Origin: CAMDMI01 sp044379485
Lineage (GTDB): Bacteria; Bacteroidota; Bacteroidia; Cytophagales; Flexibacteraceae
Length of the DNA: 64,000 bases
Reading direction: 5' to 3'
Assembly (NCBI GenBank): GCA_044379485.1
Contig: JBIPOE010000003.1
Location: forward strand, 62,001-126,000
Shown in pieces: positions 51,932 through 60,745 of the stretch. The position numbers and the translations under genes are program-made. The notes beneath the pieces are model-generated. The model was not told where the DNA came from and made no database searches. It saw only the letters and a list, made by a program, of their open reading frames with translations. How positions within the stretch are numbered: position 1 is the first letter of the stretch; each line of letters begins with the position of its first letter.

Positions 51932-54544
51932 TCACTTCACCATCAACTTCATTTCCTGTACCTTCAACAAAGCTTCTACAGGCGAAATGGTGTTGATATC
52001 AATCCCCCGAAGAAACTCTTTCAGTTTTTCGGTTTTTTCATCAACGGGTTGAAACAGATTATATTGTATGCTTTGGTTTTTAGGCAGTTTTTTCAAGGTC
52101 TCCTTGTTTTGGGCCTTATCCCTGCTTTTTTCCAGTTGATCCATAATTTCCATTGCCCGCAAAACTACCGGCGTTGGCATTCCAGCCATTTGCGCCACAT
52201 GAATACCAAAACTATGTTCACTGCCTCCGGGTTTTAACTTTCTGATAAACAGAATTTTATTTCCAGCCTCTTTTACGGCTACATTAAAATTTTTGATGCC
52301 ATTTAAGCTTTCTGTCAGTTCATTCAGTTCGTGGTAGTGGGTTGCAAACAGAGTCTTCGCTCTGCGGTTTGGTTGGTTGTGCAAATGTTCCACAATGGCC
52401 CAGGCAATGCTAATGCCATCGTAAGTACTTGTACCTCTGCCTATTTCATCCATTAATACCAAAGAACGGTCGCTCAGGTTATTAAGAATCGAAGCCGTTT
52501 CGGTCATTTCTACCATAAACGTCGATTCGCCCCGACTCAAATTATCACTGGCTCCAACCCTGGTAAAAACCTTATCCACCAAGCCAATGGCTGCCGAAGT
52601 TGCCGGCACATACGACCCCATTTGGGCCATCAAAACAATCAAAGCCGTTTGGCGCAGCAAAGCCGATTTACCTGCCATATTTGGTCCGGTGATGATGATA
52701 ATTTGCTGTTCGGCATCGTTCAGATCAATGTCGTTGGGTACATATTTTTCACCCGCAGGCATCAGCCTTTCAATCACCGGGTGGCGACCATCCCGAATCA
52801 CAATCGCCTTATCTTCATTCAGTTCGGGCTGACAATACTTGTATTCTCCTGCAATCTGGGCAAAGGAAATCAGGCAATCGGCCTGGCCAAGCAGTCGGGC
52901 GTTGAGCAAAAGAGGCGTCACATATTGACTAATGGTTTCCACCAATTGGTTGAAAATCCGAAACTCAATCACATTTATTTTTTCCTCAGCACCTAAAATC
53001 TGCTCCTCATATTCCTTCAGTTCTTCGGTTATGTATCGTTCCGCATTGCTCAGCGTTTGCTTTCTGATCCAATCGGCTGGTACTTTGTCTTTGTGCACAT
53101 TGGTAACCTCCAGATAATAACCAAACACCTTATTGTACGATATTTTGAGTGAAGAAATGCCCGTCCTTTGAATTTCCGACTGATTGATTTTCAGCAAATA
53201 ATCTTTTCCCGAATACGCAATGGTATGCAACCTGTCCAGCTCCTCATCCACACCAGGTTTTATCATCCCACCTTGGTTGGCAAGTGCCGGAAGTTCATCA
53301 TGAAGTTCTAAATCAATCTTTTCCAGCAAGGCAGCGCATGGATTCAGCTGAGCAGCCAAATGCTTCCAGGCCGGAATTCCCGATTCTCCCCCTGAAAACT
53401 GCTCCAATTTCACTTTAATATCAGAAATAAGCTGCAAAGCCCTTTTCAAAAATCCGACTTCACGTGGAGAAATCCGCCGAACTGCAGCTTTTGAAACCAC
53501 CCTTTCCACATCGCCAACCTGTTTTAAAATGGCTTGCAGTTCCTGGGCAAACTCTTCATTTTCAATCATCTGGCCCACCATTTTTTGCCTTTCCAGAATC
53601 GGATCCAAAGATTTTAAGGGCATCAATATCCATTTTCTGAGCAAACGTGAACCCATCGGGCAAACCGTTTTATCCAGAATATCCACCAAAGGAATCCCTC
53701 CTTCATGTTGTGCATACACCAGTTCCAGATTTCGGATCGTAAACCTGTCCAGCCAGGCAAAATCGCCCTCATCTATCCGGCTAATTGCATGAATATGACT
53801 CAGTTCCCTATGTTCCGTTTCAGCCAGATAGTACAAAATAACACCCGCAGCTACTATCGCCTCCGGCCATTCCTCAATACCAAATCCTTTCAGATTTGCA
53901 GTTTCAAAATGCCGGGTTAGCAATTCATAACAGGTATCATGTTGAAATTGCCAGTCATCCAAAGCCGTTGTATAAGCCTTTTCGCCCAAAAAACCATCGG
54001 CCCATTGCCTGGCAGATTTTGGAAACAAAACCTCTGTTGGCTGGTAAGATTGCAGCACCTTTTCGGTTTCAGCTTCCTGACCTTGAAATACCAGATACTC
54101 ACCAGTTGAAATGTCCACCAGGGCCAATCCTACCGAATCCTCATTTTTATAAATGGAAGCCAGCCAGTTGTTTTTTCGGGTATCGAGCACATTGTCGCTC
54201 ATCGAAACCCCAGGCGTAACCAACTCTGTCACACCCCGCTTCACTATGCCAATCGCATCTTTCGGGTCCTCCAACTGGTCGCAAATCGCCACCCGCTGCC
54301 CGGCCCTTACCAGTTTTGGCAAATAATTGTCCAGCGCATGGTGCGGAAACCCAGCCAATGGAATTTCCGAAGCCGCTCCATTCGACCTTTTGGTCAGCGT
54401 AATATTGAGAATCCTTGAAGCCGTGTGCGCATCTTCACCAAAAGTTTCATAAAAATCCCCCACCCTGAAAAGCAGCAAAGCACCTGCATATTTGGCCTTT
54501 ATGGCTGCATATTGCTTCATAAGTGGAGTTTCCTTTCCTGCCAT
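51932..54544 (-). CDS. mutS: DNA mismatch repair protein MutS
   Basis: This 870-residue MutS1 recognises mismatches and recruits MutL. The mismatch-reading motif is GDFYETF with F31 and E33. Connector, lever and clamp domains follow. The ATPase has TGPNMAGKS (Walker A), MDEIGRGTSTYDG (Walker B) and ATHYHEL. The C-terminal end (SPVEALLKVQEMKLM) has the short MutL/beta-clamp region. The local GC content is higher than that of the neighbours, especially in 52.4-54.5 kb. Confidence 0.96.
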   Translation of the reverse strand: MAGKETPLMKQYAAIKAKYAGALLLFRVGDFYETFGEDAHTASRILNITLTKRSNGAASEIPLAGFPHHALDNYLPKLVRAGQRVAICDQLEDPKDAIGIVKRGVTELVTPGVSMSDNVLDTRKNNWLASIYKNEDSVGLALVDISTGEYLVFQGQEAETEKVLQSYQPTEVLFPKSARQWADGFLGEKAYTTALDDWQFQHDTCYELLTRHFETANLKGFGIEEWPEAIVAAGVILYYLAETEHRELSHIHAISRIDEGDFAWLDRFTIRNLELVYAQHEGGIPLVDILDKTVCPMGSRLLRKWILMPLKSLDPILERQKMVGQMIENEEFAQELQAILKQVGDVERVVSKAAVRRISPREVGFLKRALQLISDIKVKLEQFSGGESGIPAWKHLAAQLNPCAALLEKIDLELHDELPALANQGGMIKPGVDEELDRLHTIAYSGKDYLLKINQSEIQRTGISSLKISYNKVFGYYLEVTNVHKDKVPADWIRKQTLSNAERYITEELKEYEEQILGAEEKINVIEFRIFNQLVETISQYVTPLLLNARLLGQADCLISFAQIAGEYKYCQPELNEDKAIVIRDGRHPVIERLMPAGEKYVPNDIDLNDAEQQIIIITGPNMAGKSALLRQTALIVLMAQMGSYVPATSAAIGLVDKVFTRVGASDNLSRGESTFMVEMTETASILNNLSDRSLVLMDEIGRGTSTYDGISIAWAIVEHLHNQPNRRAKTLFATHYHELNELTESLNGIKNFNVAVKEAGNKILFIRKLKPGGSEHSFGIHVAQMAGMPTPVVLRAMEIMDQLEKSRDKAQNKETLKKLPKNQSIQYNLFQPVDEKTEKLKEFLRGIDINTISPVEALLKVQEMKLMVK

Positions 54545-54930
54545 TTTCTATTGGTTCTTCTTTTTTGGGGAGGCAAAGAAAATCAGATTTAAACTGAGTT
54601 TATGTGAATATTGGAAAGATTTTAAAAACAGAAAGCTCTTTGAAATCTGTTTCAACCTGTAATTGCACTAAATTCCCCCTTTGGGGGCTAGGGGGCCTTG
54701 GGCGGACAATTCCCGCTATTCACTCCAATCTTTTTTCAGCTTTGCAAAAGCCAAAGAAGAAAAAAGGATTTCTGTTTCTATCGGGGCCGCAGCCATCCGG
54801 AAGCCATGCCCACGCCCAACCTCGAAGATGGTTCCCAACCTCGTCGATCGTTGACCCGAAGGGTATGTGAACAGGCGATTGTAGAAAAAATTTTCCGTTA
54901 CTTTACAGTGAAATTACTTAGCTTTAAAAT
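54545..54930. other. 386-base GC-rich intergenic region
   Basis: It lies between divergent mutS and the antitoxin-like gene. It contains the dispersed motif at 54673-54697 and an imperfect hairpin at 54711-54786, with the core GCTTT-GCA-AAAGC at 54739-54751. Open frames seen here run across these structures and are not credible genes. The base composition differs from the AT-rich spacers elsewhere. Confidence 0.65.
54673..54697 (+). repeat. Copy of the GC-rich dispersed motif
   Basis: The sequence TTCCCCCTTTGGGGGC then TAGGGGGCC matches 35813-35837 on the opposite strand in 23 of 25 bases. It contains the small hairpin CCCCC-TTT-GGGGG. Confidence 0.7.
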
Positions 54931-55161
54931 ATGGAAGGTTCTTTAAAAATTGGCCCGGAAGAGTTTAACATTCAACTGTTTGAAAAACTCCAGCGCATGT
55001 TTCAAACCATTGGCCCGCAGGAAATTACCATTTCCTTTTCAGATACCGGCGAGACCACATCGGAAAGAAAAAACCGGTTCCTGACAGCAAAGCAAAACCT
55101 TGAACAAGGCAAAGGCACCTCATATTCTATGGAAGAACTGGAGGCCATTCTTAAATCGTAA
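54931..55161 (+). CDS. Putative antitoxin partner of the YoeB-like toxin
   Basis: This 76-residue protein is of no family I recognise. It is not an obvious Phd/YefM or RelB protein. It starts MEGSLKIGPEEFNIQLFEKL, has a strand ITISFSDTG, and ends in an acidic helix (SMEELEAILKS) like the neutralising tails of antitoxins. It ends 6 bases before the toxin gene. The antitoxin call rests on this position and size. Confidence 0.65.
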   Translation: MEGSLKIGPEEFNIQLFEKLQRMFQTIGPQEITISFSDTGETTSERKNRFLTAKQNLEQGKGTSYSMEELEAILKS

Positions 55162-55167
55162 AGGCCA

Positions 55168-55428
55168 GTGCGAAAAGTAACGCTGGCCCCAGGTGTAATT
55201 GAGCAGATGCAAAATTATAAAGCCGGGCAACAAAAGCTGGCATTTAAAATTTTTGAACTGCTGGCTGATATTCAGAATAATCCATTTCAGGGCAAGGGCA
55301 AACCGGAACCGCTCAAAGGAGATTTATCCGGATTCTGGTCACGCAGAATTGACCAGGAACATCGCCTCATTTACAAGATTGAAGGGGACGAGATACAGGT
55401 ACTTTCCTGTTTTGGTCAATATGAATAA
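55168..55428 (+). CDS. Txe/YoeB family toxin with altered catalytic C-terminus, GTG start
   Basis: This 86-residue RelE-fold mRNA interferase has the strong YoeB core NPFQGKGKPEPLKGDLSGFW and SRRIDQEHRLIY. The residues matching YoeB E46 and R65 are E47 and R66. The YoeB end CRYHY with the general acid H83 is replaced by CFGQYE, so the catalytic His is Gln84 (codon CAA). The start is GTG; there is no suitable ATG upstream. It may be a weakened or inactive toxin. Confidence 0.85.
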   Translation: MRKVTLAPGVIEQMQNYKAGQQKLAFKIFELLADIQNNPFQGKGKPEPLKGDLSGFWSRRIDQEHRLIYKIEGDEIQVLSCFGQYE

Positions 55429-56003
55429 AAGGTAATTGGCAGAAGAATAGGTAGGAAGGCAGAGACTGCCGCTAAATACCGGGTTGGAAACCCTACAATT
55501 GTTATAAAAACCTGAGAGTGCTGCACTAAATCTCAGGACAGATGAGTGGGACACTCACCCAGGCGGAGTGTCGAAGAAAAGTATTATTCGGACTTGGTTT
55601 TTGGTTGATTTTAGGGTAGAAATAGATTTGGACCTTGGATTCATTAACTGAAAATCAATCTATAAAAGGCTTTTGGTTGCAAATTTATTTGAAGCAAAAT
55701 TGAAAAGTTTTGATTTTTAGGAAAAACTCATTTTTAGAAATTTCCAAATTTGCAGTGTTATTTTTAGATTTTGGTTAATTGCAATTTTGAATCTCGATTT
55801 GTTTAAACTTTATTTATTTTTTAAATTGTTGATTATTATACATTTGACATATATAGTATAATTTTTAAACCTTCAGATTTTTAAAAATATAACAGTTTTT
55901 GCCCATGTACCTTTTGTTGAAAATTATAAATTTTTTAGTTGGAAACTTCATTGCAACATTGCAATGTTTTAAACACAATTTATTAATTAAAAAAAATCAG
56001 AAA
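55429..56003. other. 575-base intergenic region with repeat copy R3
   Basis: The left part holds the structured repeat R3 (55478-55560). The rest is very AT-rich and shows no gene. It probably contains the promoter of the beta-barrel gene, but no convincing TTTG/TAnnTTTG pair was identified. Confidence 0.6.
55478..55560 (+). repeat. Structured dispersed repeat, copy R3
   Basis: Hairpin 1 is GGGTT-GGA-AACCC (55481-55493), then TACAATTGTTATAAAA, then hairpin 2 CCTGAGA/TCTCAGG (55511-55517 with 55531-55537) around GTGCTGCACTAAA. A third hairpin GATGAGTG/CACTCACC follows with one mismatch. It starts about 50 bases after the YoeB-like gene. Confidence 0.75.
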
Positions 56004-56675
56004 ATGAAAAAAGTAATATTTAGTCTTGCTATTTTAGTTGCTTCAACTACAATAAATGCTCAAGATTTTAAACAGTCAGCAGGAATGAAGAATCTTGAAC
56101 TTCAGTTTACCCCATTAGGTGGAACACCACTTGGTATATCTGGTCTTAGATTTAGATATTTTTCCTCAAACACTACTGCTATAAGAGGTAATGTATTTTT
56201 GGGATATAGCAGAACATCAGAAATTACTCAGGACGCAAACAGCGATGCTGATGAGAAAGAACTTAAAACAACAGAAAGTTCATTTGAATTTAATCTTCGA
56301 CCAGGTTTTGAGTCTCACTTTGAAGGTACAGATCGACTAAGTCCATACCTAGGTGCAGAGCTAGATCTTAATTTCAAAACAACTTCCAAAACAGTACAAG
56401 ACCAGGATGAGGATGATGACATTTTCGAAATTGAAACTTCAAATGAAGGGGGAGCATTTAGGTTTGGAATTAACGGAGTTGCAGGTTTCGATTACTATTT
56501 TGCAAAACATCTTTATTTCGGGGCTGAACTAGGGTTTGGATTTGGACTAACTAGCCCTTTTGCAAAAAAAGTGACAGTAGATGGTGATTCAAACGAAAGC
56601 AGCATAGATAAAGTAACTACTTTTAATATAGGTCCTAATGTAAATTCAGCCATTCGAATTGGTTTCTTATTTTAA
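56004..56675 (+). CDS. Outer-membrane beta-barrel protein
   Basis: This 223-residue protein starts at 56004 (MKKVIFSLAILVASTTINAQ, a good signal peptide) rather than at the upstream ATG 55899. The mature part has alternating amphipathic strands (LQFTPLGGTPLGISGLRFRY, RGNVFLGYSR), acidic loops and a final aromatic strand (NSAIRIGFLF). It is a small OmpA/OprF-like eight-strand barrel of unknown function. It precedes the acidic lipoprotein gene by 5 bases; the two form an operon. Confidence 0.75.
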   Translation: MKKVIFSLAILVASTTINAQDFKQSAGMKNLELQFTPLGGTPLGISGLRFRYFSSNTTAIRGNVFLGYSRTSEITQDANSDADEKELKTTESSFEFNLRPGFESHFEGTDRLSPYLGAELDLNFKTTSKTVQDQDEDDDIFEIETSNEGGAFRFGINGVAGFDYYFAKHLYFGAELGFGFGLTSPFAKKVTVDGDSNESSIDKVTTFNIGPNVNSAIRIGFLF

Positions 56676-56680
56676 GTTTT

Positions 56681-57643
56681 ATGAAAACTTCTAGAATTAT
56701 TTCTAAGCCAATAGCCCTATGGGGTTTATTGGCTTTCATCGTTATTGGATTCTCATCATGCCAAAAGTCTGAAGTGAATCCGGCAGGAATTCCAAATAAT
56801 GCTAGCGAAAGGGAAACTACTGCCGCTAAAGCTTTGTTTAAAAGGCTGCCAGAAATTCAGATTTATGACGATAAAACAAAGAAGACTTTTAGGCTCAATT
56901 CTGAAGGCTTTAGTTTTACAGAAAATCCAAGTTCAGGGTTCAATTTTTCCGAACCGCAAGGTGCAACTTATACGAACAACACTTCTGGTGGACAACTAGT
57001 CGTTTCTGCTCAAGGATTTGGATTGAATTCAAATACAGGCAGCTCTGGAGGATTAATTCAGATTGGCAATAGAAGCCTAAATGTTAAATATACTTTTTGC
57101 TTTTCAGCTGATGATGAATTTTTTGGAGAAGGAATTTTCCTAGGGAACGAAGAGGATTTTGATGGCGTCTCAGGAGTAATAGGCGTTGATGGAGATTTTA
57201 ATAATTTTCTAAGTGGCGAAAATACAGGAGGAAATGACGATAATGACGATGATGGTGAGGACTCCAATGCAAATCCAGCAGATCTATTTGGAGGTATTGG
57301 TGTCTACTTTGTCTACGATAAAAAAGCACAAGGAACCTATCCGATACTTAATTGGGTTGATATATTTGAAGGACAAAGTTCGACTGATGATGAAAATGAT
57401 TTCAAGAAGAAGGGATTCGCCTACTATATAGATTTTAAAAATGAAAAAATTAGTTTTGCTAAATCAGGATCATTAAATGTTTCTGGAGGAAGTATTACAT
57501 TTAATGGAAAATATTTAACCTTCGGTAATTTTATCACCAATCAGGATGATGATAACAACGATGAAGATGAAGATGACGACAACGGTATTTTTGATGGCAG
57601 TTTTATAGAAGAAAATGGCATTGGCTCAATGGGCTGTAATTAG
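56681..57643 (+). CDS. Acidic surface lipoprotein, uncharacterised
   Basis: This 320-residue protein has a lipoprotein signal with lipobox GFSSC (Cys at about 27). The body is Asn/Gly/Asp-rich and contains two acidic clusters, NDDNDDDGEDSN and NNDEDEDDDNG, which may bind calcium. I recognise no family. The two Cys of the mature part are far apart (one near the end in MGCN). It follows the beta-barrel gene by 5 bases, so the two products probably act together in the outer membrane. Confidence 0.7.
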   Translation: MKTSRIISKPIALWGLLAFIVIGFSSCQKSEVNPAGIPNNASERETTAAKALFKRLPEIQIYDDKTKKTFRLNSEGFSFTENPSSGFNFSEPQGATYTNNTSGGQLVVSAQGFGLNSNTGSSGGLIQIGNRSLNVKYTFCFSADDEFFGEGIFLGNEEDFDGVSGVIGVDGDFNNFLSGENTGGNDDNDDDGEDSNANPADLFGGIGVYFVYDKKAQGTYPILNWVDIFEGQSSTDDENDFKKKGFAYYIDFKNEKISFAKSGSLNVSGGSITFNGKYLTFGNFITNQDDDNNDEDEDDDNGIFDGSFIEENGIGSMGCN

Positions 57644-57657
57644 TTTCTCACTAAAAA

Positions 57658-57687
57658 CAAAAAAAGCCGCTTAGAGCGGCTTTTTTT
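57658..57687. terminator. Bidirectional terminator between the lipoprotein gene and rnhB
   Basis: AAAAAGCCGCT pairs with AGCGGCTTTTT around TAG, with A and T tracts on both sides. It serves both convergent genes. Confidence 0.88.
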
Positions 57688-57691
57688 GTTT

Positions 57692-58288
57692 TCAACCAAC
57701 TGGTTGAAAAATTGACTTCACTACAAAACTCTTTCTATGAACCTCTGTCTGGCCTAGAGTCTCCAATGCCAATCGATGTTCCAAAGTAGGATAAGCCATA
57801 TTCCTTTCCCACCCATATCCGGGAAATTGCTTAGCCAATTGCCTCATTATCCTATCTCTTTCTGATTTTGCCAAAATTGAGGCAGCTGCAATACTTGCGA
57901 CCTTTCCATCACCTTTTACTATACATTGGTGCGGAATAAAAGGATAGTTTTTAAATCGGCTTCCATCTACCAATATCAGTTCTGGCTTTACAATCAGTTG
58001 GTCTATAGCCCTATGCATGGCCAAAATGGAAGCATTTAATATATTAAACTCATCTATTTCCTCTGGAGAACAGGATGCGACCGCCCAGTTTATTGCCTGA
58101 TTCTTTATCTCAATTTCCAGTTTAAGCCTAAGGGTTTCTTTAATTTTTTTAGAATCATTTAGTCCATCTAGTTTAAAATCTCTGGGTAAAATTACTGCAG
58201 CTGCCACTACTGGACCAGCCAAAGGACCCCTTCCCGCCTCATCGCAACCAACTTCAATTGTTGGTTCTTTACTTAAAAAGCGGTCCAT
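57692..58288 (-). CDS. rnhB: Ribonuclease HII
   Basis: This 198-residue enzyme removes ribonucleotides from DNA and RNA-DNA hybrids. The active site is formed by GCDEAGRGPLAG (Asp and Glu), LVDGSRF (Asp) and ILAKSERD (Asp). The stretch GDGKVASIAAASILAK is the family signature. Its start overlaps the end of the membrane patatin gene by 16 bases, so it is expressed downstream of that gene. It ends at a shared terminator. Confidence 0.95.
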   Translation of the reverse strand: MDRFLSKEPTIEVGCDEAGRGPLAGPVVAAAVILPRDFKLDGLNDSKKIKETLRLKLEIEIKNQAINWAVASCSPEEIDEFNILNASILAMHRAIDQLIVKPELILVDGSRFKNYPFIPHQCIVKGDGKVASIAAASILAKSERDRIMRQLAKQFPGYGWERNMAYPTLEHRLALETLGQTEVHRKSFVVKSIFQPVG

Positions 58289-60663
58289 TTTATGTCTGCG
58301 GAATCTGGTGTCAAAACAATCTTTTTCAATCGGGCTATGGCTTTTGCATTTTCCGAATTTAAAATGGAAGACTCTATACTTTGCTTTTCAAAAGTGGTGA
58401 GGTGCCAGGACAAGGAAGCCCTTTCTTCATTTTTTCCTTCTTCCGGATGTTGTAGTAAATCTGTTTGGGACAAATATTGAAAAGTAACTACCTCCATCGG
58501 TACCTTCAATGCGGAAGTGAGAAATTCCTCTTGCATGTCATTGTTATGATCCTGATTTCTAGCCCAATTTGCATAGACTGAACCAACTGGATTTACCAAC
58601 CTTGAAAACCATGAATCGTTATTTCTCTTTTTGAAAGGTTTTTCTTTCGGTGTATCCCTTATACAGATTAAAACTGTCCCGGAAGTTTCATTTTCAATCC
58701 AAGCTTTAAATGTATGAATAAATTTTAAGGCATCGCTCACACCAAAGTTATCGCTAAGTCCACCATCCATAACCTCAATAGATGGCTGCGTAGGCAGTGT
58801 CACATTTGGTGTTATGTATGGAAAAGTTGCATTCATCCGTAACGCTGAGGAAAAATTCAAACGCATGGCATCACATTTATCAAAGAACCGCGTCATTTCA
58901 ATTCCTTTTACAAGTTTAAAAGCAGGTGTGCAATTGTGATCTGTTTTCTCCCATGTCATATAAGAAATAGGTTGAGGCGAAATATAAAGTTTCCTTCCGT
59001 CATTGACGATAACTGGGGAGACAAACATCATTGGGATAATCGCCTCACGCTCAGGATTTTTGTAATGGTACAAGCTTTTGTTAAGAGCATTATTCAGATT
59101 CTGATTTAACGTTTGTTCGAAAACCAAACCCCTATCGGCATTGTATTCATATTTTCCATCATTGTATTTTTTAAGCCGTACAACTATATCATTGGTTATC
59201 AGTGAAAAAACTACAGGATTTAGGATGTCTTTAGACATATTATCAATATATTTTCTTTCAAAATAGTCAAGAGAAGGAGTGATTTTACTTTGTAAAAAAA
59301 GTTCCCTGAAATATGCTGCACCAAGCAATCCACCCGATGCCCCAGTTATCAATACTGTATTGTCTATCAACTTGCTATTCAAGACACTATCCACAAATTG
59401 AAGTGTGCGCATTGTCCAAGTTGCAGATCGTATTCCACCTCCACTTGTACATACAAAAAGCATTTTGGGTTTTTGAAGACCAGTTTTGGCCTTCCAGCGG
59501 TTTAATATTTGAATGGTTGCCAGAGAATCAGAAGTATAGTTTTTGTCATCTGCCATTGCCCGGATTCTGGAATTGCTATATTCAACTGTTTTTCCATAAT
59601 TTATCCCAAATGCCTGATAAGTGCGATTCAAAATACCAAGTGAAAAAAGTATGTTTATAACAAAGGCAAAACCTAAAAAAATTGAAATACTCCAACCCCT
59701 AAGCCAGAAACTGATGGCCCCAATAATCATTAAAATAAAACCAAAAAAGAGGAAAATGCTGGCTCCGGCAGGTATCTGAAAAATTGCTGACCCACTAAAA
59801 ATACCGAGAACCAGCAAGAGAATTATGGTAACCAATTCCAGCATAACTGCCGATAAGTGATTGGAGCTAAAAACCTCCTGGCTCATTTGAATCTTTACGG
59901 GTATTATTTGATTTTTGGCTTCATGAATTGAGAAATTCGGAGATATAAAATGACCAATTCTTTGCCCCGATCCTCGAAAGGTTCGCATTCTTTTCCACAG
60001 AGAAAGTCTGTAAAAGCTTAGGTTTCGTAGTTTCCCATCCAATAGTTTAGTCAGGCGGATCATTTGTTTACTTTGAACAACCCTAAAATAAAAAATAGCA
60101 AAAAACTGAACCCAAAGAAAACCTCCAACAAAAGCAAGGGCTTCTAACGCTGCCTCAAAAGGTTCTTCCAATCCTCTTTCAACCTGGAAATGCCAGAATT
60201 GCCAACAAAAGATAAGGATGTAAAAAAATGGAAGAATACTATTGTTGAATAAAAATCTAAAAATTGCATTTTTAAAGCCAGATAAAAATATAAACCGTTC
60301 TGAATCAAGAATATAACAGGTTATTTGAAAGGAGGCATTAAAAATACCAAAACCCAGGCCAAGTATAAACAGGCTTCTTCCATTTACCTTTCCTTGGTAT
60401 TCAGGGTCCAGAAATAGGTAGGGAATGCCAAATAGTTTGCCCCAATCCATAAGAATAAACCCAAAAAGTAAAATCCAAAATAGTATAATTACCTGATTTT
60501 TCTTCAGATTCATGAGCAAAAGCTGGATTGGAAAAGATCTCCAAAGGCTTTTTAAAATATTTTTGAGGTTGGCGAAACTCAAAATAAAAACTTTCGTCTG
60601 AGGCTTTGATTCTGATACAATGTCAGAAACACATTCATAACAAGGCTTACCCATTCGCGGCAA
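58273..60663 (-). CDS. Patatin-like phospholipase fused to a membrane domain
   Basis: This is a 796-residue protein. The first ~370 residues hold about eight membrane segments in two groups (about 50-200 and 280-365). The patatin domain follows at about 400-720: oxyanion region CTSGGGIRSATW, nucleophile motif TGASGGLLG (GxSxG) and DGGLSDNFG with the catalytic Asp. All catalytic elements are present, so it is a likely acyl hydrolase at the membrane. The N-terminal ~25 residues include two Cys (CYEC) and may not be part of the true protein; an internal start near residue 50 is possible. The downstream rnhB overlaps by 16 bases. Confidence 0.83.
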   Translation of the reverse strand: MPRMGKPCYECVSDIVSESKPQTKVFILSFANLKNILKSLWRSFPIQLLLMNLKKNQVIILFWILLFGFILMDWGKLFGIPYLFLDPEYQGKVNGRSLFILGLGFGIFNASFQITCYILDSERFIFLSGFKNAIFRFLFNNSILPFFYILIFCWQFWHFQVERGLEEPFEAALEALAFVGGFLWVQFFAIFYFRVVQSKQMIRLTKLLDGKLRNLSFYRLSLWKRMRTFRGSGQRIGHFISPNFSIHEAKNQIIPVKIQMSQEVFSSNHLSAVMLELVTIILLLVLGIFSGSAIFQIPAGASIFLFFGFILMIIGAISFWLRGWSISIFLGFAFVINILFSLGILNRTYQAFGINYGKTVEYSNSRIRAMADDKNYTSDSLATIQILNRWKAKTGLQKPKMLFVCTSGGGIRSATWTMRTLQFVDSVLNSKLIDNTVLITGASGGLLGAAYFRELFLQSKITPSLDYFERKYIDNMSKDILNPVVFSLITNDIVVRLKKYNDGKYEYNADRGLVFEQTLNQNLNNALNKSLYHYKNPEREAIIPMMFVSPVIVNDGRKLYISPQPISYMTWEKTDHNCTPAFKLVKGIEMTRFFDKCDAMRLNFSSALRMNATFPYITPNVTLPTQPSIEVMDGGLSDNFGVSDALKFIHTFKAWIENETSGTVLICIRDTPKEKPFKKRNNDSWFSRLVNPVGSVYANWARNQDHNNDMQEEFLTSALKVPMEVVTFQYLSQTDLLQHPEEGKNEERASLSWHLTTFEKQSIESSILNSENAKAIARLKKIVLTPDSADIKWTAF

Positions 60664-60745
60664 ATCTTACAGATGAATATGATTTCCAAATAGCACAGAA
60701 AAAATCTAAGAGTTTCAAATTATTTTTAATAAACATATAAAACCT

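Noticed and set aside
52400..54500. Horizontal transfer of mutS because of higher GC than its neighbours
   Set aside because: MutS is a normal core gene with intact motifs and no mobile-element signs. Base composition alone does not support transfer.
54604..54946. Two overlapping plus-strand frames of 82-88 codons between mutS and the antitoxin-like gene
   Set aside because: They run through the GC-rich dispersed motif and a hairpin, with Pro/Arg/Ser-rich products and no family features.
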